64,000 nucleotides of DNA, taken from NCBI RefSeq assembly GCF_007860135.1, contig NZ_SJPV01000006.1, positions 442,127 through 506,126 of the forward strand, in the 5' to 3' direction. The stretch is from Novipirellula artificiosorum (GTDB lineage: Bacteria > Planctomycetota > Planctomycetia > Pirellulales > Pirellulaceae). Numbering within the stretch: position 1 is the stretch's first letter; each line of letters starts with the position of its first letter. Below are positions 1 to 8,441 of the stretch, piece after piece. Position numbers and translations under genes: made by a program. The notes under the pieces were generated by a model. The model searched no databases. It had not been told where the DNA came from and was given only the letters and a program-made list of their open reading frames with translations.

Positions 1-927
1 GAGTTAGCGTTCGCACAGACGTTGTTGCAAATCGTGCAAATTCCGCTCGCAAGTAAATTGGTTGCGATCCAACGCTCGACGCCGAAACCGTGGGAACGCT
101 GGTTCCGCGGCTTGATGCGCTGGACGGAATCGTCGCGACGCAACGTGATCGCGGTGGTGGTCGTCGCCGTCGCCTTCTTGATGTGTGTTCCCGTTTCCTA
201 TCATGTGCGTTGTGATTGCGAGCTGCAGCCGACGCACCGCCGATACATCGCCTCTCCGTTCGATGCGCCTTTGGAAAAAGCACATGTCCGCCCCGGTGAC
301 CTCGTTGACCAGGGACAGTTGTTGGCGTCCATCGATTCACGCGAACTTGACCTTCAAATCGCGAGTGTCGAGGCGAAATGGAACCAATCCGAGCAGTTAC
401 GACACCAGAAGGTTGTGGCTCACGATTTTGCAGAGAGTCGAATCGCTGAACTGGAATCCAAACGGTTGAAGTTGGAAGCGGAACTGCTGCAATATCACCA
501 CGACCATTTGCGAGTGGTCAGCCCGATTGCAGGGGTGGTCGTGAGCGGCGACCATCAGCGATCCGAAGGCGTACCCTTGAAAAAGGGCGATGTGCTTTTT
601 GAGATTGCACCACTCGGCGAAATGATTGCCGAGGTTTCGGTGGACGAGCAGGAGTTCAAAAATGTCACGGAATCGATGAGCGTCCGTATCGTCTTGTTTG
701 CGATGCCCAATCGAACCCTCCAAGGCGACGTGGATCGAGTCCATCCGCAAGCGGAATTGAAAGGGCACCAAAATGTTTTCGTCGCCGAAACCGAGCTGAT
801 GGATCCTGATAATCTGCTTCGTCCAGGAATGCGTGGCTACGCCTGGGTCGATAGTGGTCGTCGCGCGTTGGGATGGATTTTGTTTCATCGCGCTTATGCT
901 TCGGCTCGTGCGGCATTGGGGTGGTAA
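1..927 (+). CDS. HlyD-family membrane fusion protein, 5' end cut by window
   Basis: The frame is open from base 1, so the gene starts upstream; 308 residues are visible. A membrane segment (about residues 53-70, rich in V and A) is followed by a barrel-sandwich half motif (SPFDAPLEKAHVRPGDLVDQ), an alpha-helical hairpin (about 115-165) and the second half (VVSPIAGVVVSGDHQRSEGV), the usual layout of periplasmic adaptor proteins. Members link an inner-membrane exporter to an outer-membrane channel. It ends with TAA two bases before the GTG of the M50/HlyD fusion gene, so the two are almost certainly one operon. A TolC-type gene lies at 8.4 kb but is separated by minus-strand genes. The substrate cannot be told from sequence. 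Confidence 0.88.
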   Translation, partial: ELAFAQTLLQIVQIPLASKLVAIQRSTPKPWERWFRGLMRWTESSRRNVIAVVVVAVAFLMCVPVSYHVRCDCELQPTHRRYIASPFDAPLEKAHVRPGDLVDQGQLLASIDSRELDLQIASVEAKWNQSEQLRHQKVVAHDFAESRIAELESKRLKLEAELLQYHHDHLRVVSPIAGVVVSGDHQRSEGVPLKKGDVLFEIAPLGEMIAEVSVDEQEFKNVTESMSVRIVLFAMPNRTLQGDVDRVHPQAELKGHQNVFVAETELMDPDNLLRPGMRGYAWVDSGRRALGWILFHRAYASARAALGW

Positions 928-929
928 CC

Positions 930-3095
930 GTGATCGACCGCGACCCCAGCACCCTTGATTTTTCGAACGCTACCCTACGGCTGGCGGATGACATCCGCGT
1001 CTGGCCCGTCCATGAACGCGGCAACCTCGTCTACCGAATCGAGATTCCCTCGCTTCATCGCTTCTTTCGAGTGGGATACAGCGAGTACGTCTTGATCTCG
1101 CTGCTTGACGGCAATACCACACTGCCTCAAGCATTGGGGCTGACGGCAGCGAAGCTTGGCCGTCAGACGCCGACCACCGCACAGTCGCAAGCAATTGTGC
1201 AATGGTTATTGCAGAATGAGCTTGCGGTGCTGGCGGATCAACCGAATCCATCTCGTCATGCAGCAAAAGCAAGCCCCAATGCGACCGCCTCCCGCTTTGG
1301 GTTCGGATCGCTGAACCCGTTTTGGATGAAGGTTCCCCTCTGTCGATCCGATCGATGGGTTCGAATCCTCGCTCCGTGGACGCAAGGCCTGTTTTCATTC
1401 CCATCGGTCATCCTATGGTTGTGCTTGGTGGTGGCGGGGTCATTCACGCTGCTTGTGAATTGGGATCGATTCACGCAGGATGCGGTGGAGATCTTCTCGC
1501 CGCTCAACGGATTGGCGTTGTTGCTGATAGGGATTGGGTTGAAGCTGATCCATGAATTGGCCCATGCACTGGCTTGCCATCGACAAGGTGCGGCGACGAG
1601 CGAATTTGGCGTTGTGTTCGTCCTATTTGCGCCACTCGCCTATGTCGATGTCACGACGTGCTGGCGAATCAATTCACGAGGTTCACGAATCATCGTGGCG
1701 TCGGCTGGCATGTATGTCGAGATTGCGATCGGGGCGCTCGCTGCCGTTATGTGGGGCCTTACCCACTCGGACCTGGCGGCATTCTTGCTGCATCGGTTGG
1801 TGCTCGCGGCAACAGTGTCGACGGTGTTGTTCAATGCAAACCCATTGATGCGTTTCGATGGCTACTACATTCTTTGCGATCTTGTCGATATCCCCAATCT
1901 TTATGCGGAATCGTCGTTGGCCGTCCGCCGCTTGCTCAGCCGACTTGCCTATGGCCACGCGTCGGATGGGTCCGGATTGACGGGATGGCGACGTCCGCTG
2001 GTTCTGCTTTACGGTTTAGCTGCTTTGGGGTGGCGGCTGCTGATCTGCGTTTCGCTGATGATTGCTGCTTCGGCGATGTTTGCAGGGGCGGGGGTCGCCC
2101 TGGCGGCGGTGGGCGTCTATCTCTGGTTTGCACAACCTGCCAAGCGTTTTCTAACCGCTGCGATTACGTTGCATCAAACGGACAAACCCATGTTTTGGCG
2201 AGCCAGCATCGTCGGGTCAACACTGCTCGCCATTGGTATTGCGACCGTCGGTTTCGTTCCCATTCCCACTGCGACCCGCGCACACGCGGTGGCCCAATAC
2301 TTGCCCGAAACGGTCGTGCGAAGTCGAGCGGATGGTTTCATTGCAAACGTTCATGTTTCCAACCTCCAATCGGTCCGAGCCGGAGATCTGATGCTTGAAC
2401 TGGTCAACCCAGAGATTCGGACTGAGCTTCTGCAATTGGAGCTTGAACGACAGCAGGTCGAGATCCGGTTGTCTCAAGCGACGGACCGGAAAGAGGAGAA
2501 CACGAGAAGAGCCTTGCTTGAAGATCGTCGCGTGATTTCGCAACGGTTGGAGCAGATGCAAGAAAAATACGATGGCCTGCGTCTCGTCGCGGCGCGAAGT
2601 GGCAGGATCCTTTCGCGAGATTTGCGAGAAAGCGTGGGGACCTATGTTCGCGAAGGCGACGAATTGCTCGTCTTGGCTCGTGCCGACGAAAAGGAAGTGG
2701 TTGCGATGGTCGGACAAACGCAAATGGAACAGGCTCGGCCGACGATCGGCAGCACCTTAAGTGTTCATCTGGCCGACCGCAGCAAGCAGCCCGGGTTCCT
2801 GGACCAAGTCGATCCACGAGCGACGGACCGATTGATCTATCCATCGCTATCCGCTACCGAATCAGGCCCCTTGGCGGTCCGCGGGCAATCCGAAGATGCA
2901 TCCGAAAACGATCTGCCCGTTCGGCTGTTGGAACCGCACTTCACCGCCAGAGTCACGCTACCGAAACGTTCCGCAGAGAGCATCCCGGCGGGAATGCGAG
3001 TTCAAGTCGACTTAGAGTATTGTACCGATACCCTCGCCATGCGACTCGCCAACCAAGTGCGTCGTCTGTGGTATCGCGTCCACGAAACACGCTAA
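930..3095 (+). CDS. M50 (site-2 protease-like) metalloprotease fused to an HlyD-type domain
   Basis: A 721-residue protein. I start it at the GTG two bases after the preceding stop; upstream in-frame codons lie inside the adaptor gene. Residues about 1-105 look like a small PqqD-like helical domain. Then come membrane helices with the zinc motif HELAH (about 208-212) and the second M50 motif NANPLMRFDGYY (about 302-313), whose Asp completes the metal site. After further membrane helices comes a periplasmic HlyD-like section (ATRAHAVAQYLPETVVRSRA, then a coiled coil and VAARSGRILSRDL). Proteins of this kind occur beside HlyD and TolC genes in planctomycetes and resemble maturation/export proteins of peptide systems. 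Whether it cleaves a substrate or only serves as an export platform is unknown, but all metal ligands are present. Confidence 0.85.
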   Translation: MIDRDPSTLDFSNATLRLADDIRVWPVHERGNLVYRIEIPSLHRFFRVGYSEYVLISLLDGNTTLPQALGLTAAKLGRQTPTTAQSQAIVQWLLQNELAVLADQPNPSRHAAKASPNATASRFGFGSLNPFWMKVPLCRSDRWVRILAPWTQGLFSFPSVILWLCLVVAGSFTLLVNWDRFTQDAVEIFSPLNGLALLLIGIGLKLIHELAHALACHRQGAATSEFGVVFVLFAPLAYVDVTTCWRINSRGSRIIVASAGMYVEIAIGALAAVMWGLTHSDLAAFLLHRLVLAATVSTVLFNANPLMRFDGYYILCDLVDIPNLYAESSLAVRRLLSRLAYGHASDGSGLTGWRRPLVLLYGLAALGWRLLICVSLMIAASAMFAGAGVALAAVGVYLWFAQPAKRFLTAAITLHQTDKPMFWRASIVGSTLLAIGIATVGFVPIPTATRAHAVAQYLPETVVRSRADGFIANVHVSNLQSVRAGDLMLELVNPEIRTELLQLELERQQVEIRLSQATDRKEENTRRALLEDRRVISQRLEQMQEKYDGLRLVAARSGRILSRDLRESVGTYVREGDELLVLARADEKEVVAMVGQTQMEQARPTIGSTLSVHLADRSKQPGFLDQVDPRATDRLIYPSLSATESGPLAVRGQSEDASENDLPVRLLEPHFTARVTLPKRSAESIPAGMRVQVDLEYCTDTLAMRLANQVRRLWYRVHETR

Positions 3096-3113
3096 AGCAT
3101 TTTGCTTTTTGAT

Positions 3114-3170
3114 GTGGCTGGGGCTTCCAGCCCCAGTAGGGATCTCACTGCGGCTGGAAGCCGCAGCCAC
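3114..3170. repeat. REP-like stem-loop between convergent genes
   Basis: Two 21-base arms (3114-3134 and 3150-3170) are reverse complements at 19 of 21 positions and enclose a 15-base loop. The arms carry GGGCTTCCAGCCCC / GCGGCTGGAAGCCGC, each itself partly palindromic. It lies between the convergent ends of the M50/HlyD gene and the oxidoreductase gene and could stop transcription from both sides. No T-run follows. Confidence 0.6.
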
Positions 3171-3205
3171 GAAACGTACCGTCCACGGCATTCGGCAAAA
3201 AGGCT

Positions 3206-4558
3206 CTAGCTGAAACGATACTTACCAGGCATTGCGACCGGAGGAATTTGTAACTTGCCGAGGGTGTATTGCACTGGCCCTAAGTGCGTTTCCGATTTCA
3301 TTGCCGTGTCCCAGTCAACAGCTTGACCGCTATAGCACGCTTCGCGACCGATGATGCCGGTCATCGTCGACTCGGCGACCGCTTGTGCTTCGTTGATGGG
3401 ATTGCCTTCGCGGATGCTTTGGATCAGGTCCGCATGTTCCAACTGATAGGCATTCGGGCTTCGCTCGCTGCGGTTCCAATCGTCGCCGGTGTTTGGACCA
3501 ATCCAATTCTTGCAATTGCTTTTTCCCTTGCTGCCAACGACCTGTTCTTCAACCATGTTCTTGCAGCCATTGATTTGTCGGCTTTGGCTGAACATCGAGA
3601 CGCCATTGGGATACTCAAACTCGACCGCAAAGTGATCAAAAATGTGCCCATGCTCGTCTCCGGTTCGAACCTGCCGTCCCCCCAACCCCGACACCGCTCG
3701 GATCGGATGCGAACCAAGGACCCAGTTCATGATATCCAGATTGTGAACGTGTTGTTCGACAATGTGGTCACCCGACAGCCATGTGAAATAGTTCCAGTTA
3801 CGAAGCTGCCATTCCATGTCGCTCCAACCCTGCTGGCGATTGATGACCCAGATTTGGCCACCGTTCCAATAGCACTTCCCGTAAACGATGTCGCCGATCG
3901 CACCTTCGTGAATCCTGGCGATCGTGTCACGGTAACTGCGGTCATGCCGACGCTGCGTTCCCGCGGCGATACCGAGTCCCTTTTCCTTTGCCAATTCGCC
4001 GGCTGCCATCACCATGCGGACACCGGGGGCATCGACTGCCGCTGGCTTTTCCATAAACACATGCTTGCCCGCTTCGATTGCTGCTTGCAAATGGAGGGGA
4101 CGGAAATGGGGGGGCGTTGCCAGAATGACGTAATTGACATCTGCAACGGCAAGAAGTTGCTTGTACGCATCGAAGCCCGTGAAGCAGTGATCGGGTGCGA
4201 TCTCAAAGCCAAGCTTGCCCATTTGAGTTTGGCATCGCTCGAGCCGGTCGCCAAACATATCTGCCAGGGCAACCACACGGATTCGTTTGTTCGCGGCTTT
4301 CGCGCCGTCGGCGACGTCTTCGGTGTGATACCCCTTATCGGGATAGATCACCTTCGCAGCGGCACCCACCGCGTCAATCACCGCACCGGTGCCGCGGCCA
4401 CCGCAACCGATCAACCCAATCTTGATTTCGTCGTCGCCACCTGCGGCATGGACCTGTGGCACATCCGACAGCGCTGCGGCTGTCGCGAGACCCAGCGACG
4501 TGTTTCGAATAAAGGTTCGGCGGGAGGATGCCGATGGCATGCGATTGGGGTCGTTCAT
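3206..4558 (-). CDS. Gfo/Idh/MocA-family oxidoreductase, Tat-exported
   Basis: 450 residues. The N-terminus has a twin-arginine signal (RRTFIRNTSLGLATAAALS), so it is probably exported folded with its cofactor. A Rossmann motif follows (KIGLIGCGGRGTGAVIDAV), then the family's EKP motif in HVFMEKPAAVD, whose Lys is normally catalytic. The C-terminal alpha/beta domain contains WSDMEWQLRNWNYF and the ligand-region motif GDHIVEQHVHNLDIMNW. Family members oxidise or reduce sugars and sugar derivatives with NAD(P). Planctomycetes carry many Tat-exported paralogues, thought to act on complex polysaccharides, so the exact substrate is open. It stands alone, converging with the M50/HlyD gene and about 170 bases downstream of the REC-GGDEF-EAL gene. 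Confidence 0.9.
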   Translation of the reverse strand: MNDPNRMPSASSRRTFIRNTSLGLATAAALSDVPQVHAAGGDDEIKIGLIGCGGRGTGAVIDAVGAAAKVIYPDKGYHTEDVADGAKAANKRIRVVALADMFGDRLERCQTQMGKLGFEIAPDHCFTGFDAYKQLLAVADVNYVILATPPHFRPLHLQAAIEAGKHVFMEKPAAVDAPGVRMVMAAGELAKEKGLGIAAGTQRRHDRSYRDTIARIHEGAIGDIVYGKCYWNGGQIWVINRQQGWSDMEWQLRNWNYFTWLSGDHIVEQHVHNLDIMNWVLGSHPIRAVSGLGGRQVRTGDEHGHIFDHFAVEFEYPNGVSMFSQSRQINGCKNMVEEQVVGSKGKSNCKNWIGPNTGDDWNRSERSPNAYQLEHADLIQSIREGNPINEAQAVAESTMTGIIGREACYSGQAVDWDTAMKSETHLGPVQYTLGKLQIPPVAMPGKYRFS

Positions 4559-4726
4559 CGTTCGACGTGCTCTGGGGATGGAGGCGAGGGGCAGGATTTC
4601 CGGGTGAGATCGTAGCAGAGGGGCCAGAACTCACCCGCAACAACCCTCCGATCATAGTGCCTTTGTGCCGCATGTCTATCCGGGAATCCCCCGCCTCGTT
4701 CGGAATGCGACATTCGCAACCGTCTG

Positions 4727-6802
4727 CTAGATTGATGCGTTCTCAAGCTGCCGTTCGTAGCGTTCAAACCCAAAAGCGGGGTTGCAGCTAGGAGTTGGCT
4801 TGACTTCGAGAAGAAGATCCTCAAGCTCGTCGATCGATTTGGGTTTGCTATACAGATACCCCTGACCACAATCGCAATCTAACTCGCGAAGTTGTTGCAG
4901 TTGACGCGGGGTTTCGATGCCCTCGGCAATCACTTTGGTGTCCAGGTTATGGGCCAGCGTGATGATGGCATGAACGATCGATTCGTAGTCATCACCGGGT
5001 TGCATCGTCGCGACAAAGGATCGATCAATCTTGAGAACATCGATAGGAAAGCGGTGCAGACAACTGAGCGACGAGTGCCCGGTACCAAAATCGTCCATAT
5101 GGATTTGGACACCAAGATTACTGATCCGGGTCAATCGCTCGGTAATGTCCTCGGGTGTCTCCATGATAAGCGATTCCGTGATCTCGAGGTTCAGCAGTTC
5201 GGCGGGAACCTCGTAGGTCTGAAGCACGTCGCCAAGCAGTTCGACAAAATCGTGATCTGCAATTTGGCGTTTGGAAACATTCACGCTCACCGAGATGGGC
5301 TTGACGCCTCGTCGCATCCCGCTGATTCGATGAATGGTTCGACAGGCTTCTTCAAGGATCCAACGTCCGATGGGAACGATCAGCCCCGTTTCTTCGGCGA
5401 CCGGAATGAAATCGGCCGGACTGATCAATCCTTGGGTCGCATGGTCCCATCGCACCAACGACTCCAAGCCCACGATGTCACCGGTCACCATGTCGAAGAT
5501 CGGTTGAAAATCAAGTCTCAAGCCGCCGTCTTTCAATACGGTACGCAAGGACTCTTCAAGGGCTAAGCGACGCGACATCGATTCATGCATAGCGTGGTCA
5601 AAAACGGCCAAGCAGTGCTTACCACTGAACTTGGCTCGATACATCGCCAAGTCGGCATTCCGCATCAGCTCTTCCGGAGTCGGTGCGGCTTCGCCGCAAA
5701 ACGCAATGCCCAAGCTGGTTCCCAGCGTCAACTCATGTTCGCTGACGGTATAGGGTAAACACAATTTGTAGCGGATCTGTTCGGCAAATTCGATTGCAGC
5801 GTCTTGGTCTTTGTTGCCCACTAGAAAGATGACAAACTCGTCGCCACCGAGCCGAGCGACAAGGTTACTTGGTGAGTTAGGCGGCCGAGGGGAGGCTCCA
5901 CGATGAACCGGGACGCGATCAAGTTCCGCAACGCAGTTTTGAAGTCGCTCAGCGACCTGAATCAACAGCTGATCGCCAACCGCATGCCCGAGGCTGTCAT
6001 TGATGACTTTGAAGTTATCGAGATCCAAGAAGATCAACGCATCAGAAGCATTTGCCGATACCTGTGGGTTCTCAAAACGGTGCGACAGTACCCGCTTGAG
6101 GCAGGTCCGATTGGGCAGCTTTGTTAACGAGTCGTGGCTAGCAGCATGTTGCAGTTCGGTCTCGGCGGTCATGCGGTGTCGAACTTCGGTCTGCAATTGC
6201 TCATTTGCTTGGCGAAGGCGTTCCAATTGCAGCTCGCTCTGGGAAATGGCCCGCCGCTTATGCGTCATCGCCATCGCCAATTGGAAGACTTCTTCGTTGG
6301 AGAAGGGCTTCTTTAGCAGGAGAAGGTTGTCAACGAATCCGAGCCGTTTGAGCACGGTGGACCAGGAGTAGTCGGAAAAGGCTGGGCACAGAACGACTTG
6401 CAACAGCGGATCGATCTCCCACAGCCGTTGAATGGTTTCAAGGCCGTCCATTCCAGGTGGCATCCTCATGTCCACGAATGCCATTTCAAACGGGTCCTTG
6501 GCGGCCACGGCAGCGCTCGCCATGCCGATCGCCTGATCACCTTGCAAGGCGTGGCTCAGTTCGAATTGTCCATCGATCGTTGAGACGATGTTGGTGCGGC
6601 GTTGAACCAAGTCGTCGCCAAACCCAGGATTGAATTCGGCATTGGATTGGCCACCGATATCGCCAAACAACGCATCTTCGATCTCTTCAAGATCGGTTTT
6701 GGGCGGAGCGGAAGTTAAGATGGTTCGATAGGCATCGTGTACCGATTGTTGATCGTCAACGAGCAAGACCTTGCAGGCGGCGGCGGAATCGAGTGTTCTC
6801 AT
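4727..6802 (-). CDS. Response regulator with GGDEF and EAL domains
   Basis: 691 residues from the ATG at 6802. That ATG overlaps the TGA of the histidine kinase gene (ATGA), which favours translational coupling; another ATG 12 bases upstream sits too close to the AAGGAGG ribosome site. The REC domain has the DD pair (VDDQQSVHDAY) and phospho-Asp (FVDMRMPP), with about 85 residues between them, longer than usual. The GGDEF domain has an intact RLGGDEFVIF site for diguanylate cyclase activity. The EAL domain keeps ExLxR (ESLVR), NLEITES, DDFGTG, KIDRSF, EGIET and GQGYLYSKP, so phosphodiesterase activity is likely too. The protein should set c-di-GMP levels under control of the kinase encoded just upstream. 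Which activity dominates cannot be read from sequence. Confidence 0.93.
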   Translation of the reverse strand: MRTLDSAAACKVLLVDDQQSVHDAYRTILTSAPPKTDLEEIEDALFGDIGGQSNAEFNPGFGDDLVQRRTNIVSTIDGQFELSHALQGDQAIGMASAAVAAKDPFEMAFVDMRMPPGMDGLETIQRLWEIDPLLQVVLCPAFSDYSWSTVLKRLGFVDNLLLLKKPFSNEEVFQLAMAMTHKRRAISQSELQLERLRQANEQLQTEVRHRMTAETELQHAASHDSLTKLPNRTCLKRVLSHRFENPQVSANASDALIFLDLDNFKVINDSLGHAVGDQLLIQVAERLQNCVAELDRVPVHRGASPRPPNSPSNLVARLGGDEFVIFLVGNKDQDAAIEFAEQIRYKLCLPYTVSEHELTLGTSLGIAFCGEAAPTPEELMRNADLAMYRAKFSGKHCLAVFDHAMHESMSRRLALEESLRTVLKDGGLRLDFQPIFDMVTGDIVGLESLVRWDHATQGLISPADFIPVAEETGLIVPIGRWILEEACRTIHRISGMRRGVKPISVSVNVSKRQIADHDFVELLGDVLQTYEVPAELLNLEITESLIMETPEDITERLTRISNLGVQIHMDDFGTGHSSLSCLHRFPIDVLKIDRSFVATMQPGDDYESIVHAIITLAHNLDTKVIAEGIETPRQLQQLRELDCDCGQGYLYSKPKSIDELEDLLLEVKPTPSCNPAFGFERYERQLENASI

Positions 6803-7980
6803 GAGGGTACCCATTCCTCCTTGACCACTCGCGGAAGCGATAGAGTAAATCGGGCGCCCTCGCCAACGCCTCCGCTGCTGACTCGAAGCGAACCGTTCAT
6901 TTCCTCAGCGGCAATCGCGCAGAAATGCAGTCCTTGTCCGTGGCCGTCCGGCTTCGTTGTAAACCCACTTGAAAAGACTCGAGAGAGATCTTCACTTGCA
7001 ATGCCGCAACCTTGATCAATCACGTCAATCGAAAGGTAGGATTCCACCGGCGTCGAGACCTCGATGCGGATTTGACGGCGTGAGGGATCCAAATCCTTGA
7101 CCGCGTCTCGAGCGTTCGCGATCAGGTTTACAAGCACTTGCATGACCTTGCTTTGGTCGAGGACGATTGCGGGTGCCTGCTCGCAAACCGTCAGCGCCAT
7201 CACACTCTCGCGATCGAGCGACGCGCGCAGCATTTCAACGGCGTCTTTGACCAATCGGGATACCGATACCGGTTCCGGTGTCACGACGTGCTGCCCGATC
7301 CGCTGCTGAGACTCCAAAAGCTCGTTAATATGCTGAAGACCACTTGTCATGGATTGAAGATGAGTCAGCCGTTCGCCGTGCTCTTGTTCGAGCGTATCCG
7401 ACAGGGTGGTGAGGAAGCGCGGTAGCTGTTTTCCACGAGCATCGTGCAGCAGGAAGGTGTCGATATCGGATGCGTGGTGATCAAGAAGTTCGGCTGCCCG
7501 ACGCAGCGACGTCACCTTCGAGGTTTCGACACGTTGTCTCATCGTCGCGTGTAAGACATTGACGTTGGTAATGACGTTGCCGATGTTGTGAATCACACTG
7601 GTCGCCGCATCGGCCATGCCAGCTTCTCGTGACATGACCGCCAAACGGTGCTGCGTCGAGTGCAGCTTTGACGCCATCTTGACCAGCTGATTGTCGAGCC
7701 GCTCGAAGTCATTCGCGCAGGGGGCTTGGGGACGATTTTCCGTTTCCTCCTCCCCGTTGCACAGCCGATCCATGTTTTCTCGTAGCTGCGACAGCGGGCG
7801 CAGCAGCCATCGGGTAAGAATCGAGTACAACGAAACAACCCCAACGATCGCCATCAGGGCATTCCACGCAATCGTAACAACCGAGAGCTGGCTCCTTAGA
7901 GCTTGAAACCCAAGCGCAGCGGCAACCATGCCGGTAAAGACTGCGATCAGTGCGAATAAGATCTTTCGATGAAGATTCAT
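6799..7980 (-). CDS. Membrane sensor histidine kinase (HNIGN-type)
   Basis: 393 residues from the ATG at 7980; the frame is open further up, but the region before that ATG looks non-coding. Two membrane helices (about 7-28 and 36-57) enclose almost no periplasmic loop and are followed by a HAMP-like stretch. The phospho-accepting site is the unusual SVIHNIGNVITNVNV (His about 131) rather than the common HE motif. The ATPase has N box NLIANARDAV, G1 VIDQGCGI, F box SSGFTTK and G2 GHGQGLH. It is probably the partner of the REC-GGDEF-EAL protein, whose gene overlaps it by four bases. With so little outside the membrane, the signal is probably sensed in the membrane or through the cytoplasmic coiled coil. 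Confidence 0.9.
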   Translation of the reverse strand: MNLHRKILFALIAVFTGMVAAALGFQALRSQLSVVTIAWNALMAIVGVVSLYSILTRWLLRPLSQLRENMDRLCNGEEETENRPQAPCANDFERLDNQLVKMASKLHSTQHRLAVMSREAGMADAATSVIHNIGNVITNVNVLHATMRQRVETSKVTSLRRAAELLDHHASDIDTFLLHDARGKQLPRFLTTLSDTLEQEHGERLTHLQSMTSGLQHINELLESQQRIGQHVVTPEPVSVSRLVKDAVEMLRASLDRESVMALTVCEQAPAIVLDQSKVMQVLVNLIANARDAVKDLDPSRRQIRIEVSTPVESYLSIDVIDQGCGIASEDLSRVFSSGFTTKPDGHGQGLHFCAIAAEEMNGSLRVSSGGVGEGARFTLSLPRVVKEEWVPS

Positions 7981-8441
7981 GACTAGTTGCCCCGCAATCC
8001 AGACGCTTCCCGCTTGGTGTGTTGGATGCGATTCTTCCTTTCGTTCGTCGGTGTCCCAAGAAACACTACGCCCAAAAATTGCGAGCACGTTATTGAATGT
8101 GTAGTTCGTGATGCTTGACCATGCTTAGGCGTGGTCGGTTTCCCTACAACCGTCAAAACCGTACCACCCAGCCAGACAGAATCCCGGTTAGGTACCCCAG
8201 ATGGAACGAAACTCCCACAAGACGGCGAACTCGTAGGAATTCCCGGGCGACTCGCGTGGGGTCTGGTTTTTCATGTTGTGCGTTCTGTACCTCGTTCACC
8301 GCTGGGGTTGTTCTGCGTTTGCCAAGTCTGCCGATGGACAGGGATAAGCGGCTTGGAACGTATGTGAACGGCGTAGCACGCTCGTTTCGCGGCGTTCCTT
8401 GATCAAAACCAAGGTACCGATTTTTCCAACGGCAAACTCCT
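7981..8441. other. Divergent intergenic region, no gene seen
   Basis: 461 bases between the divergent histidine kinase and TolC genes. Reading frames here are short and Arg-rich, without protein-like composition. It must hold promoters for both sides, but I cannot pick convincing -10/-35 pairs. I looked for riboswitch-like conserved cores and found none. Confidence 0.4.

Noticed and set aside
3284..4615. 443-residue reading frame on the + strand
   Set aside because: It lies antisense to the oxidoreductase gene, which has clear family motifs; the antisense product has no recognisable features.
7981..8441. Riboswitch upstream of the TolC gene
   Set aside because: I found no conserved core of a known class; the short hairpins seen are not distinctive.
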